Below, one piece after another: positions 13,627 to 26,547 of a DNA stretch of 64,000 nucleotides. The notes under the pieces were generated by a model. The model did not search any database and was not told where the DNA came from. It was given only the letters and a program-made list of their open reading frames with translations. Numbering within the stretch: position 1 is the stretch's first letter; each line of letters opens with the position of its first letter. Source of the DNA: Epiperipatus broadwayi (lineage: Eukaryota > Onychophora > Udeonychophora > Euonychophora > Peripatidae); contig JAQFVV010006739.1 of assembly GCA_028023455.1 (NCBI GenBank), forward strand, positions 274,629-338,628. The letters run 5' to 3'. The position numbers and the translations under genes were made by a program.

Positions 13627-16600
13627 TAATTAATAAAATTATTTAATCATTATTTTAAATTATCATAATGAATTTATTTAAATACAAGATTAAGTATTTA
13701 GTTCATTTTTAGTCTTGTAAATATATATATGACAAAATTTTTTGTATCCAGATAGTTAGCAGTTTGATGTGTGTACACAAATTCTATATAATCCTCTTTG
13801 GAATTATACAGATAGTGTTTAGAGAAGTTAAAAATTATAAAATAATGACTCTGTACTATGGCTAAGAATTACATTAAAGTCTATATACTTTTTATTTATG
13901 CCTAGTATATTTATAGTACAGTATATGATAGTCTCCAGATGAAATGATCATCTTAATGGTCACAACACATTTATTATTAGCACTTGTTTATATACACATA
14001 ATAGCAAACATTATGCCTTTGTATTCATGTATAAATGATTATTGCTTTTGTTCTATTTGCCTTATTATTTGTATTTAATTAATGAAAATGATTATCATCA
14101 GATTTTGTGTTATTCAGTATTTGCATTTCGTAATTCATAACTATAATTATAGTGCATAAATTTAAGCCTTTAATTCAACAACTTTAATTTTTTTAATTAA
14201 TTTATATTGCAATATTTCCAATATATTTTAAACCAGTGAATCACTATATTAGAATTAAGGCAATCATCTTGTCATGGACAACTAAGTCAATGATTTATTC
14301 AATATTCAAGCAACGGACAACTTATTCAATCATATGATAGCTGCTATTTTAGATTTATATGAAATCTACAGTAATAGATGCATTTCCAAGACATTAGCTA
14401 ACAAAAACAATTATAATATGGTTGTATACATAGTTGATCCTTATAATATTAGACTGACCATAATATATATTAAAAATTCTAAACCATCCTGGGTTGTATA
14501 ACATATTATATTTAATCATTATAATTTGCATCAAGTCATGTAAACATATAAATAGCACCAATCATCACTGGTTTCATATCTATGTTTTTGTTTTTTGCTT
14601 ATCATTTTAATTCTTAACTCATCTTAGTTTCCATATTAACTCCTCTCACTCTTTTTAATTCATTATCTAAAAGCATATTATCATTAGTTTTAATGACATT
14701 TCCTTTATAAAACAAATCAATATTATTAAATAATTTTTCATAATTGTATGATTAAAAATTAGAATATTACACATTTACATATAAAATTTTATTTATATTT
14801 ATAACAATCACCATCTTATTATATATATATATTAGCAAAATGATTACACTTACTCATCTATTAATTTACCAAAAGAGATAAAGAGATTCTTTATCTTCAA
14901 ATGTTAAATGCATTATTCTATTTTGTTTTTAACTTTCTACATTATAGATTGACTTAAACTTATTCATTAAGGTGCATAAAGAATAGCATTTAAAAACTGA
15001 AAATTTATGTACTTTAATTGCTGCTACCCAATTTTAATGATAATTAATTAATCATCTAATTAGTTTCTCAGGAGGTCAAGTGATATTGAAGCACCACTGT
15101 TTCTTCACCTAAACAATTTTTCCCCAAATTTTTTAGCAAAATATTAATCTTTGAAACTTTAGACGTAAGTATCCATATACACCATTTTTCTGAATCACAG
15201 ACAATTGTAATGGCATCAAATAATAATGCATATTTCGACAATCAATTATTAACTTTATAAACTTAATTATGCGTTATTAATTAGACTCTTTATACAGAAT
15301 AGTAATAGTTTCCAATTTGATTTTGTTTGATAAAAATCGTTAAACTTTTGCGATCTTTTTTTGTTTTTAGTATTCTTTGCATTATCAGACGTTTGCTTTG
15401 ACATAGACTTCTTTTAAAAGATATAGGTTTTCTAAGAGATTTGCAAGAGAAAATAACATTAAGTAGCTAGAATAAGAATATGCTTATATGATTTGAAAAA
15501 GTAAAGACATCAGGAGATTAATGCCTATTAACTGCTATATTATAGAGTGGTAAAACATGTGTGATGACAAAAGTAGAATCTTGACATTTGAAAAAATATG
15601 AACAATCATTTAAATGTAAAAGTATTTTAATAAACATTATACAAAAATGAAAATTATTGGAGAAAATTATAAAGAGGAAGTTATAATCTTTGGCCTTATT
15701 TGAATAACAATCAGATACTAAAACTTTAATTTTTGGAATTGCATGGAACACAAACAAATAAAAGTTAGAGAATATGTATAGATGAACTTCATTCATACAT
15801 CCTTCTTTGTAAGGGATAGACAAAACTGGTGAGAATTAATGAAAAAACCAATCATGAACCTATAAGAATTGAGCCAATGTTTTCTGATAATGACACATGT
15901 TCATGCCATGAAGCATCTTTAAATATTTTATAATCTAATTACAATTAAAACTCTAATGAAAATAATAAATATTCACAAATAATAATTAAAACAGTATTGA
16001 TTGAATAAATCATATTACCTCTTTGGGCAGTCTTTATGACTTTCAAATATTTTTAATAACAATTTTGGAGAAAGATACAGAAAGTTATCTTAAGATCAAA
16101 TATCAACAAACTATTGTTTTTATTTTTTCATTTCAACAAAAAAAATTATTAACAATAAATAGTGATTACATCCTAATAAAAGAACAATAAATAAATAAAT
16201 TGTACAATAACATGATTATATTAATGTTCTGTTTGCCATCTGGCTAGATTATGTTATGGGAACGCAATTGTTATACACTTATGTGGTTGGCTATAATGAA
16301 GAATTTTGTGTAGAATATGAAAAACTAAGAACTTGTTTAATGGTATTAGCATTTTAAATATAAACATGAATATTTTCTTTTAAAATTGCCTAACCTAAAA
16401 TGCTGGATAGGTGGGAGTTGATAATCAGGAAAAGGATAGAGCAGTTAAAGACCAGGTGTTGTCAAAGACTTTACTGGAGGCAAGGAGCTGATCACGTTTC
16501 TTGATTTTTTTGAGCATTTGATAAAACAATGGTTTTTCCTAATTTGTTTCAGAATTTAAATTCCACATATCACCTTTTTTGTCTTGGATATATGTTATAC

Positions 16601-16859
16601 AAGAGATTTGTATAGTAGAAATAAAAGCATTTATCAATTGCAAATTAAAAATAAAATTAGTTTGATAAAAATGAAATAAGTTATGCAATAATGAAAGAAG
16701 AAATAGTATATGTTTAAAATAAAATAAAAATAAGAATTGATGAGGATCAAATTGAAATATTAAAAGCAATAAAGAAAAAGGATTTTGAGAGTTGGTATAA
16801 ATTGGCATTGTTGTTGAGGCAATTATTGTTAAGTCAAAGTGAGGCAGAGGAAGAAAAGT
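13627..16859. other. AT-rich DNA, nothing recognised
   Basis: No element is recognised. Minus-strand open frames at 15518-15823 and 16539-16808 have no identifiable domain; the second abuts the LINE relic that follows and is probably unrelated. Confidence 0.4.
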
Positions 16860-17420
16860 TGAATAATTGTTTTCTTGATCTTGAAAGTGCTTTTGATAGA
16901 ATGAATTATTATATAATGAAAACTTAAAATAGAAATTAAAAAAAAAAAGATTATTGGAAAATTAATGTATGAACCAGATGATATTAATTAAATAATATTC
17001 TTATTGAAAAATTGATATAAAAAGATATATGTGATAGGAATGTTGACATTTTTTTTTATATTTAATATATATTAAAAAAGTATTGCTAAGTGAATATAGT
17101 TTTGAGAAAAATAGAATTAGTATTGGGGGGGGGGTGAAGGGTTTACTGATGATATGAGAATGCTTGTAGATAATGTGATGAACTTATGGAGGGACAGAGC
17201 TTGTTCAAATTTGAAGTAAAAGTAATTGCATCTAAACTAAAGTGGTGAAAATAGATTCATGAGAAGAAAAGATTAAAAGTAAAAACTGAGCAGGTAGTTA
17301 TGGGATCAATTAGTAGTTTCAAATATTTGAAGAGATGATCAATGAGAAAAGAAATTGTAATAAAATTTTAAAGTTTGAGCTTTATATGGTGCAAATGTGA
17401 TCAATTAGAAAAATAGAGAA
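16860..17420 (+). pseudogene. Non-LTR retrotransposon reverse-transcriptase relic
   Basis: Codons at 16871-16906 read FLDLESAFDRMN, the motif-A block of LINE reverse transcriptases (compare the usual F-DLEKAFD pattern). Further on, FTDDM near 17145 corresponds to the motif-C aspartate pair, and near 17300 SSFKYL precedes an INE-like turn, the usual order in the thumb region. Frames shift repeatedly and stops are frequent. It is strongly decayed and interrupted by homopolymers, including a G10 run near 17125. The clade cannot be set; it differs from the RTE-like family at 28.8-32 kb. Confidence 0.65.
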
Positions 17421-17787
17421 TATATATATATATATATGGATTTGGGAAGAATGGAAAAGACGATCTATAAATATAAGATTAGCAATATAAGGAAAACATA
17501 TTTAATAAAAAATGAAATACTTTATTGGATTGAACAAGGGATGTAATTAGGTGAAGAAGAATTGTAAAAAATATAAAAAAAAAATGAGGGTGTGGAAAAA
17601 AAGTAGGTTAAGAAAGAAGTAGAATGGTGATCATAAAAAAAAAATGTTATAAGTATTTGAGACGTACAGGGAAAAATAGAAAATTTGAAAATAGTGTTTG
17701 ATTTGTTTGTGAAATCTGCATTTTGTCAGTCTTCTAATAATGATAATGATACGTTCCATCTCTAACTTAACCAGTTTCTACAATTGA

Positions 17788-17949
17788 CTACATTGTACTT
17801 ATGAAGCTTCTGAATCCAAAGTAAACACGTTAAAGCAAATGATTAACCATTCACATATTAGATACATGGCCAAATTTAAATATGACCATGAAATGTATGT
17901 TGACCTCAGTATTCGTCCATCTTTATTTAGTCCTTACAAACCATTGTGA
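17788..17949 (+). other. Candidate terminal coding exon, unidentified
   Basis: An open stretch follows an in-frame TGA and ends at TGA 17947-17949. It contains peptides such as MINHSHIRYMAKF and YVDLSIRPSLFSPYKPL. Base composition is clearly less AT-rich than the flanks and codon choice is varied, unlike chance frames nearby. A possible splice acceptor AG occurs just inside. I recognise no protein family. It could be the last exon of a host gene or a fragment of a retrocopy. Confidence 0.25.
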
Positions 17950-19270
17950 AAGCTTCCTGATACAATATTCAGCTCTCTAAATTGTAAAAATGGCGACATA
18001 CAGAATGGAATATGTGAATTGCATATAGGCATGATCTGTCAAAAATCCCAATTTAATTTGCACTCTTTTCCCCCCCTCATCCACCAGTTGACGTGCTACC
18101 TTTAAATTGTAGGAAGATAATTATTAATGTATTTTTTTTATTAGTAATACACGGATTTTAACCCTTTCAATATTTCATTCATAGTCACCGATACACTATG
18201 TTACGGGCGTAGTCCTAAATATATATGTGTCTATTAGAATTAAATGTGGACTGATAGATAAATGGATTTTATTTGAACATTAAAAATAATAATGGGTAAA
18301 CAATTTTTTACTTATATTTCCAAATAATTATCAGAATATTATTTTTGGAGCTCTTTTGGAATAAGCTGTTATCACACATGATAGATTTTTTTTTCTTCTA
18401 AAGAAAATTGATTTTAAAAAGCATCTTCTTTTTAAATACTTAAACCAAATGAGAACTTTTGTACAAAAAATAAGTTACAATAATCTCTGAATAGTAGGGG
18501 GAAAAAAACCCTATTGCTTATCAAATAAAGATTTCTTTCTTTTTTTTTTTTAAAAAAAAAATCATTTCGAAATCGAAAGGAAAAAAAAACCTATTCGCTA
18601 TTTAATCCCAAATTAGGTTAAAATGATTGTTTATTAATACAATTTACATTATTTGAAAAACAGTGGTAAGGGGATTAAAAAGAAAAAAAAAATTAGAAAA
18701 TCGTAATTTATTAAGTCTCATGAGAAAATGAATTAAGGGAGTTATTAATTTATCATATAGATCATATTTTTATAAAATCATAAAAATTGATATTGAAAAA
18801 TGAATGACTTAAATAATCTAATAATACATATTTAGAACTGATTTATTAATAATAAATATAGAATACGTTGTGAGCATGTTTTTCAAACTTTTTTCTTGAA
18901 AGTTTATGTACATCCACAATATGCGTCTGATATAATATGAGACATCTTTACTTTATGTGGTTTTTAAATTAACCTTGTCGGAATAAAATGTCTTACAGGG
19001 ATGGTAAATAGTGACAAACTTCCGATAATGATAAAGTGTTATCACGTGTCATAGTTCTCTATTATATACTGTAATTATCTTTCTTTCGGCAGGTAATATA
19101 ATAGATATACAGGTAAAATGCTATTCATGTGAAATCCCGGTTTTCAAGCTTTTTACGAATTTGCGATTTTTTTTGAATTTCAAGAATAGATCTTCCGCCC
19201 CTCGCCAAAAAAAATAATAAATTATTCTAAACATTTGAATAAACATTAATTTTACTCTATAGTTTCGTTT
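17950..19270. other. CpG-retaining segment without a recognised gene
   Basis: By eye about 22 CpG dinucleotides occur here, whereas most kilobases of the window have only a handful. No domain-bearing frame is present. It may be a 3' UTR plus downstream regulatory DNA of the candidate exon, or a segment spared methylation-driven decay. Confidence 0.3.
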
Positions 19271-19879
19271 ACACAAAAATACTTTCTGTATACTTTAAAT
19301 TTATTAAATAACAATAAAAAACTTTAAAATATAACCCTGCAATTAATATAATGTAAAAGATCATTTTTGAAATTTTCTTGGACAATAGAAGATTGTAAAT
19401 TATAAATGTTATTCTACCTGTATGTATACATTTCTAAAAGATTCTGCAGAGCAAACAAATGCACATATTTTAAAGCAAAAGTTGAAAGAATTACAAAAAT
19501 GTTTTTTTTTTTTAATATGTTGAACAGAGTACAGTATATTAGAAAATTAAAAAAAAAAAATGCAGGAAAAAAATTCACTATTAAATTTATATATATCATA
19601 ATCATTAACATTTTCAATCATTATCAATTCATTTCAGAATGAAGGGTTTATTAAATTTAATCTAACATTGCTGATCCATAGCTTTTCTTCTTTACATGAT
19701 TCCAGAAAACTTTCTTATACTATCCATCTACTTCAAGCACGATCTTCTTCTAAGTATTTTAAATAAATCTCTTTGGATTTTATTGTGAAACTTAAATGCC
19801 CATTTATTATCATAACTGCTAACAAAATGCACAGGTATTTTAATTATATATATATAATGAGACAAGCAAACAGATATTT

Positions 19880-20142
19880 AAACTTTCTAAATACATAACA
19901 CATAGGTTAGTATATAATATACTTATGTTGTTGGCCTGACCAATGATAGTACTAGCAAGGAAATCAAACCCGAACCTTTAGATTCATGAATATTGAATTT
20001 AATGTTCAGTTACCACATTAGTACTTTCACTGGTCAGATCAGCAACATCTGAAGAAGAAAAAATAATAATGTCATTTTAAACGTTGTGTTATATATTAAC
20101 CTGTGTGTTATTACTAACAATTGAATATATTTAGAAAGTTTA
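19880..20142. mobile_element. Inverted-repeat element with tRNA-like core
   Basis: Outer arms (aactttctaaatac... at 19880 and its complement ending 20142) and inner arms (gttgttggcctgacc at 19927 and its complement ending at about 20047) are inverted. On the minus strand the centre reads as a degraded tRNA-like unit with a box B-like stretch (gggtttgatttcc). Arm identity is moderate with indels, so it is old. A GAAAGTACT string recalls hammerhead stem III, but no core strand is present. Confidence 0.55.
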
Positions 20143-22983
20143 AGTCATTTAATATTTATACATATATTTATTATGAGTTTCAATTCTAGCTAATTATCAT
20201 GACATACATTGAATAATATATTTATATGTAAGTACGATATTAATTCAATGGGGGGTGTGTGTGTGTCTAATTTAATAATAATTAAAGAAGTTAATTTTTT
20301 TGTTCCATTTTATTTTTTCTTATTGTTGATTTGTAATAAATTACTTTTGCATACTTCTTTATTAACAATATATCAGGCTATACTGCAGTAACATATTTGA
20401 ATACCCATCTATCAAAATTTCACATATTCTCACATACTGATGCATTAAACACAACAGAAAGGAGTCTATTAAACATAAACATTCACTACTTACCTTATTG
20501 TCTTCAAGGATGATTATTAATTTAGTTTGGAACCAATATAGATGAATATGGGTATGATATGGTGGAGGAAATAAAATACTCAAATCATTCATAATATTAT
20601 TACTATTACATGTTACATTACTCAATACAATTTTGGAGCTCTCTCATCTTTAAGTCTGTTATTTAATTATACAATTATTTCACTTATTTTTTCACACACA
20701 CTCATTTACACCACACTACTATCAACTTTCACATAGGCATTTTGTGATCTAAAGATGATAAAAATGATATGCACCATTAATGTCTTGATAATACAAAAAT
20801 ATCTATGCCACACATGCAAATCCATACAATCTGACTTTAGCCTTTGCCCTCTTTACTGTTGTAGTTGAAAAAATTAAACTTGATAAGTCTTATTTTAACA
20901 GATAAGTTTTTTATTTTTGTTTAATGAATTTTTCCCTCTAGTAAAAACCTGTACAATATAATTTTATAAATCATAATTATGTTTAAAATTAAAATCTTAA
21001 TCAGTATTGCAGTAAAGATTAAAAATATAAAGTTTTTAAATATTAATCATTTTAATTAATTAGAATAATTTAAAAGAATTAATTCAACTTCTGTAATTAT
21101 AATTTTATTAATATTATTGGAATTTTTATCTACACTTTTTTTATTGGCTTGCATATATTAAAATTTAAATAATATTTAAATACAAAAATGGCAGCTTGAA
21201 TATAATTATTCCATTTGATTTCCTCAGCTGAGAATCAGTCCAGCAACTTTTAGCTTTTTGATTTCACAGTTTTCCCCTTTTTACTAAACTCTATATAGAG
21301 AAATCAATAAATATGATATTATTTAAAACCACTCTTAAAAAGAGAATACTTGATAGTAAAAGAAAGGCAGCTTAGGATTATTTGAGAAATTAATTATACT
21401 GCTATTTATTTATTATCATTCTCTAAATGGGAAACAATTGATCTTTCAATTAGATTACATCAATGAACTTTCAAGATTTATGAAAGCAAGTCTAGTTGTA
21501 AATTACAAGCTGAAATTGTGATCAGAAATAAACCTGGAAACTTTTAATTAATCTATTTCATCTTAGACAGATGCCAAATAGTTTTAGAACATGTGGAACA
21601 TAATATAAGAATTGTGAGTAATAATTGCAATATCCATTTTAACATTTTTTCGCAAAAACTAAACCAATGCTTTTTAAAACTACAGAATCTATTATAACTT
21701 CAATAATTTTACTGTTAGAAGAACTTTGTGGTGTAACAATTTGAATGTGGATAAAATATGATTTTTTTTCACATTCAATTTTTTTTTCATAACCTAATTA
21801 GAATCCAAGTAGTTGTTAATATATAGTTTTTAATTATTAATGGAATAATTTGAGTTGGTCAAATAAGTAGATGCAATAATTGAATGCAAAAATAGGAATA
21901 TAATATGATGTCGCCTTCTTCACTAATGAGAGAAGTTCATTACTCTTATGAACACTGAGTTTATTATTAGCTTAAACTTATCCAAATAATCAATTATGGA
22001 TTTGACTTTTATGTAAAATATCATTTGGGGATCTAAATACACAACCAATTGAACTTTAATAGATTGTAATCAATCATTAGTGATTCTGCAGCAAAAAGTT
22101 GTTAATGTATTTTACACCCAGTAAACTATTCATTTTAGCTCACCATTGATGACTGCAGCTAACTATTAATCAATCAATGAAATCTAAATCAAATAATTAT
22201 AACATTACAAAGTAGAAAATTTAATGAAAAAACTTTGATTAAAAAACAAACTTAGATGTCACTCCCACTGTCTAAACACCACCACCACCACCAAAAAAAA
22301 AAAAAAAACCCGTTTGAAATGCTAATCTTGACAATAATATTCTCTTTTTAAACAAAAAGATTTCTGGCTTTTAACTTCATTATATTTTAGCCTATAAATA
22401 TCATCAGTACAGATAACTAATGTAAAAAAAAATTTTTAAATTAGAAGAGTAATTAAATATTTAAAAAAATATGGCTTGAAAAAATGGTAGAAACTTTCTC
22501 ATTGTGCTTTTTTATATATATATATATAACTGTTATAAAATACCTGTAAGCAGTCATATAAATAACAACATCTATAAAATAAAACAAACATTCCTTGAAG
22601 GTTAAATGATATAAGAAAATGTGAATGAATCGACTAAAAATGTTTAGAAATCTAAAAAAAAATGTTTGACATAATCTGCACTAATGATAAGACAAGTGTG
22701 TTATCACTTTACTAGTATTTCAAATATCAGCACAAGATCTTTTCTCTCATGTCTCATATATCTGCACAACTCTTTATCAATCTCTTCATTGTCACATCCA
22801 ATTATAATTAGATTTACATGACAAACACTTATTGCTACAAGTTGAAAGCATTTCTTTCTGAAACATTTTTTTAGGAAGTTCTTTTGTCATAAAAATATCC
22901 ATTGCCTCATTATTATATCCACTAAGTTCACTCACCATTTTAATTACTAAAGATAGCCATTGATATGCATGTTATAGATGAGC

Positions 22984-22988
<5 letters not shown>
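20143..22988. other. AT-rich DNA, nothing recognised
   Basis: No gene or element is recognised. Short simple repeats occur: a GT run near 20254 and an (ACC)n followed by a poly-A run near 22276-22306. Confidence 0.45.

Positions 22989-23071
<83 letters not shown>
22989..23071. repeat. (TA)n microsatellite
   Basis: About 83 bp of perfect TA repeats. It directly precedes a SINE-2 copy, consistent with insertion beside or into TA-rich DNA. Confidence 0.95.
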
Positions 23072-23073
<2 letters not shown>

Positions 23074-23082
23074 TTTATGTGG

Positions 23083-23205
23083 TAGCATGTTTGGTATAGT
23101 GGCAGATTCTAGACTTCAAGATTCACAGTTATGCACAGATCTATCATTTCCAGCATCAGGCATTTTATGAACTGAGCAATAAAGTCATTTCATAATTTTA
23201 ATATA
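23083..23205 (+). mobile_element. SINE-2
   Basis: This shares ggtatagtggcagattctag at the 5' end and gatctatcatttccagca in the middle with the other SINE-2 copies, then the 3' block ending in agcaataaagtcatt. No clear target duplication is visible next to the TA repeat. Confidence 0.65.
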
Positions 23206-23246
23206 TATTGTGTATATATAAAACCTGTTTTTGTTAACCTTTTTAC

Positions 23247-23338
23247 TTTTTTTCATATGTCAAATGTGTTGATCAGCAAACGAACCTGAGCCAACTGTTT
23301 GGAAGGCAGCCATGGTAACTACTATGCCACCAATGCTT
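23247..23338 (-). mobile_element. SINE-1
   Basis: On the minus strand this reads ggtggcatagtagttacc (box A region), a box B-like caggttcgtttgc, and a tail ending gacatatgaaaa. It lies tail-to-tail with the SINE-2 just upstream, as at 5.2 kb, though here no duplication proves nesting. Confidence 0.65.
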
Positions 23339-25523
23339 CGAGTTTAGCATTTCTGATTTTTAAAAATTCTGCTTAATTTTTAATTTCTTTTTCCAGATAT
23401 TATAAAATTTGTCTACTAAACTAGGTGTTTTTTCTTTACATATGTAGAATCTTTTTCTTATCACTTTATTTTGATAAAAAATGGAAAACAATTATAAATG
23501 GTTAAAATGATATTAATTTCTTAATTATTATTTTAGAAAAGTAAATATTTTATTTAATTTATACATATAAATATTGCAAATAAATATGTATGATGTTGGA
23601 TTCCAATTTATGCAATGAAAACATGTTGGAGCACCAAATTTATAAAAGTAAAATACCTATAAAATCACATGATCTGTATGATATTGCTGAGGATTCACAT
23701 TGGAATTATTTATATAATGGAAAATATATGTATTAAATCTAGAAATATCCAAATCAGATCTCTCTATTTATTAAAATTCATACCATTCTATCAAATTTAT
23801 AATAATAAAAATATATAATTGGTAAGCAATTAATTTACACCTCTAAATATAGTGGGCTAATATTTAGATACCTTTTATAATTATTATCATCTCATTTGTT
23901 TATATAGGGTACCATAGCAATATAATACCAATTGGTAATTACAATAATTAACATGAAGGCACACATACATCTACATATTACAAGTCTTGGTAGTATATTT
24001 CAATGCAGAAACATGCAGAAGATCTCAGTTATTATCCGCATATTCAAAATTTTTGATTAAAAAAACTAAATAAAATAAAGGTATCAAAATTATATTTAGT
24101 TAATAAAAAACAATAATATGTACATGAAATAACTATTTATATTTATGAATAAACAAGATGGTATGCAATTTGAAAATTAAGAATGGTGATGATTATTGGA
24201 ATGTCTTTACAAGAGCAGATTATAGTTTCAAATATTGAACTCTCAAGAAGTTTAAAACTTCTATAATTATATAAACTTCTAATTACAATGATATTCTGAT
24301 ATAAGTACTATTAAAGTGCTGATAATTTAAAAATATCATTTGAGAAAATAATAAAAAAACAAGTATTATTAATGTAGTTTACACAAGAAATATTTTAAGC
24401 ATAATATAAAATAAAGAACTCATATCTCACAGAGGTTTTTAAATAAAATAATTTTGTATATAGATTGACTAAATAATGAAACTTAAATGAGTGAATATCC
24501 ATTTATAAGAGTTTTTTTTGTTTGTATGCTAATAATAAGACTGTTAATTTTCAGAGACCAACATTCATGATTAATAAGAATTCTTTTTATTGATTAATTT
24601 TTTAGAAAAGGTTTGCATGTTTTTTATTTCAATTTCACAGTCGAAATGGTAATCATTTGTAGAAGTTATATGTAATTTTCTATTTCACAAATAATGACTG
24701 TGGTCAATAGTAAATAATATGCATAAAAAGGAAAAAGGTAGTAATAGAACTGACCTAAAGAGTTTTGTTCTCCACTTTTTTATTTACAGTTAGCTTAAAA
24801 CTATTTATACAGTTTAGAATTCTAAAAAAAAAAACCCAGAAAAAATAAGGCAACAGTCAAATGTTATTTGATTACAATGTTTCAAACATATTTAATGAAT
24901 TTCATAAATAGTTAACTAAAGAAAATCTGGGTAATTATTATCAGAGTTTAAAACAGTCAATTAAAAACAAGTTTACAAATTTAAATAAATAAATGAAAAG
25001 ATAACAAGTTAAGTCAATAATTATGTTATGCTTAGTCTTACAACAATCATTATAATTATTGAAACAGAAATGTTTTCATGATAACAAATAATATACTATA
25101 AACGAATTTTTAAACCAAGTCTTAGTATGACAGATCTATAAGAATATGAAGAAAAAAATTATTGGAATTATATTTCTGTATATTGTCACAACTTAAACAT
25201 CATTAAAAGCATAAATTTGTGTGACATCAATATTTCATACTAAGTATACACATGTGTTTTTTTCTTGATTGCTACTTTTTAGTGATTATTTAGATATTGA
25301 CTTAAAATAATTATGTAAAGTTAAAATAATTATTTAATATTTATTCTTTTTGGGAAAATTATTATTTTAAAAATTGAAAGAAAGAAATTAAAAAGAGAAG
25401 AAACTATTGGGCAGGCCACAATCAAATATTAATTTTTATGATGTCAAAAAGTGGAAGTAAATTACTGTAACGGTTTTTAACAAGACTAATGATATAAATA
25501 ACTATTATTGAGGTTTAATACAC
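23339..25523. other. AT-rich DNA, nothing recognised
   Basis: No coding or repeat feature beyond low-complexity sequence is recognised. Confidence 0.45.
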
Positions 25524-25635
25524 ATTAAAATTATTTAATATAATATAAGGGATTCGAACTCAAACTTTCATACAACATTCAACTCTCCATGCCATCTCAT
25601 ATTGCTGACCCACCTGATCATAAACATGTTGAAAA

Positions 25636-25696
25636 GATAATCACTAATATACATATTTTATGCTAAACTAGAAATCATCAGTTGGTCCAGATTACT
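25636..25696 (-). ncRNA. Hammerhead ribozyme-like motif (family C)
   Basis: On the minus strand CCAA precedes an intact CTGATGA core, then a decayed stem II, AAAA in place of GAAA, an ATATGTAT stem III, and the 3' strand of stem I (degraded TTGG then GATTATC pairing with AGTAATC). The altered G12 position and damaged stem II make this copy probably inactive. Confidence 0.5.
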
Positions 25697-26331
25697 GTCC
25701 TCACATATATATATATATATATATAATTAGTGCTCAGCTGAGATTAATGTCCTCACATATATATATATATATATATAATTAGTGCTCAGCTTTATATTAA
25801 GATAGCCAATCTTCATACTTTAATGGACAGGCTTCAAACTATTCCAACTCACAACTTTTCAGCCTTCCCTTTCATTGTGTAGGCCTATACAGTGATTATT
25901 TATCTTTTCAACATGTATATGATCAGGTGGGTCAGTAATATGAGATGGCATGGAGAGTTAAGGGTTGCGTGAAAATCTGAGTTTGAATCCCTTATATTAC
26001 CTTACATATGTGCAGGTGTGTGTAGGTCTGTACAGTGTATTAATTTAATATTTAAAACATAGTGTGTCAAAGATCTGTCCACCCCTCATATATGTATGTA
26101 AATGGATTATTCTCCAGTACACATGAGGGGTCAGAATGATTAAACAGTCAACATGAGTAGGATGACAACCTTGGCACTAAATTGGGTTTTGAACATTCCA
26201 TCATCAGATTTTCAAAGAAATGGATGGCTGAAGAGTTGTAAGTTGAAGTAGTTTGAAGCCTGTCCATTAAAGTATGAAGATTGTCTATCTTAATATAAAG
26301 CTGAACATTGATTGTATATATGTGTGAGGAT

Positions 26332-26392
26332 AGTAATCTGGACCAATTGATGATTGCTGGTTTAGCATGAAATATGTATATTGGTGATTATT
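26332..26392 (+). ncRNA. Hammerhead ribozyme-like motif (family C)
   Basis: Stem I has an outer helix AGTAATC/GATTATT and an inner helix CCAA/TTGG separated by an internal loop. The core reads TTGATGA (C3 replaced by T), stem II TGCT/AGCA, then GAAA (26369-26372), stem III ATA-TG-TAT and a predicted NTH cleavage triplet. The family consensus restores C3 because the 25.6 and 34.0 kb copies have CTGATGA. This is a type I layout. Confidence 0.55.
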
Positions 26393-26547
26393 TATTTTTT
26401 CAACATGTGTATGATCAGGTGGGTCAGCAATATGAGATGGCATGGAGAGTTGATGGTTGTGTGAAAATCTGAGTTCAAATCCCCTATATTATATTATATA
26501 TGTGCAGGTGTGTGTAGGTCTGTACAGTGTATTAATTAAAATTATTT

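Larger units (their letters stand above)
25537..26534. mobile_element. Foldback family C, copy 1 (hammerhead plus tRNA-like unit)
   Basis: An inverted pair: a minus unit at 25537-25865 and a plus unit at about 26185-26534, with a partial plus unit at about 25890-26035 between them. Each full unit carries a hammerhead-like motif followed by a tRNA-like stretch with a box B-like end (gagttcaaatcccc on the plus unit). A 13-bp direct repeat, attaaaattattt, flanks the whole at 25524-25536 and 26535-26547, suggesting the dimer inserted as one piece. A 52-bp tandem duplication (starts 25697 and 25749) containing (TA)n lies within. No coding capacity is seen. Confidence 0.7.

Noticed and set aside
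19927-20050. Hammerhead-like GAAAGTACT in the inverted element
   Set aside because: Stem III-like sequence is present, but no CTGATGA-type strand with a pairing stem II could be aligned.
25697-25800. Possible CRISPR-like direct repeats
   Set aside because: It is a single 52-bp tandem duplication containing (TA)n inside family C, in eukaryotic DNA.
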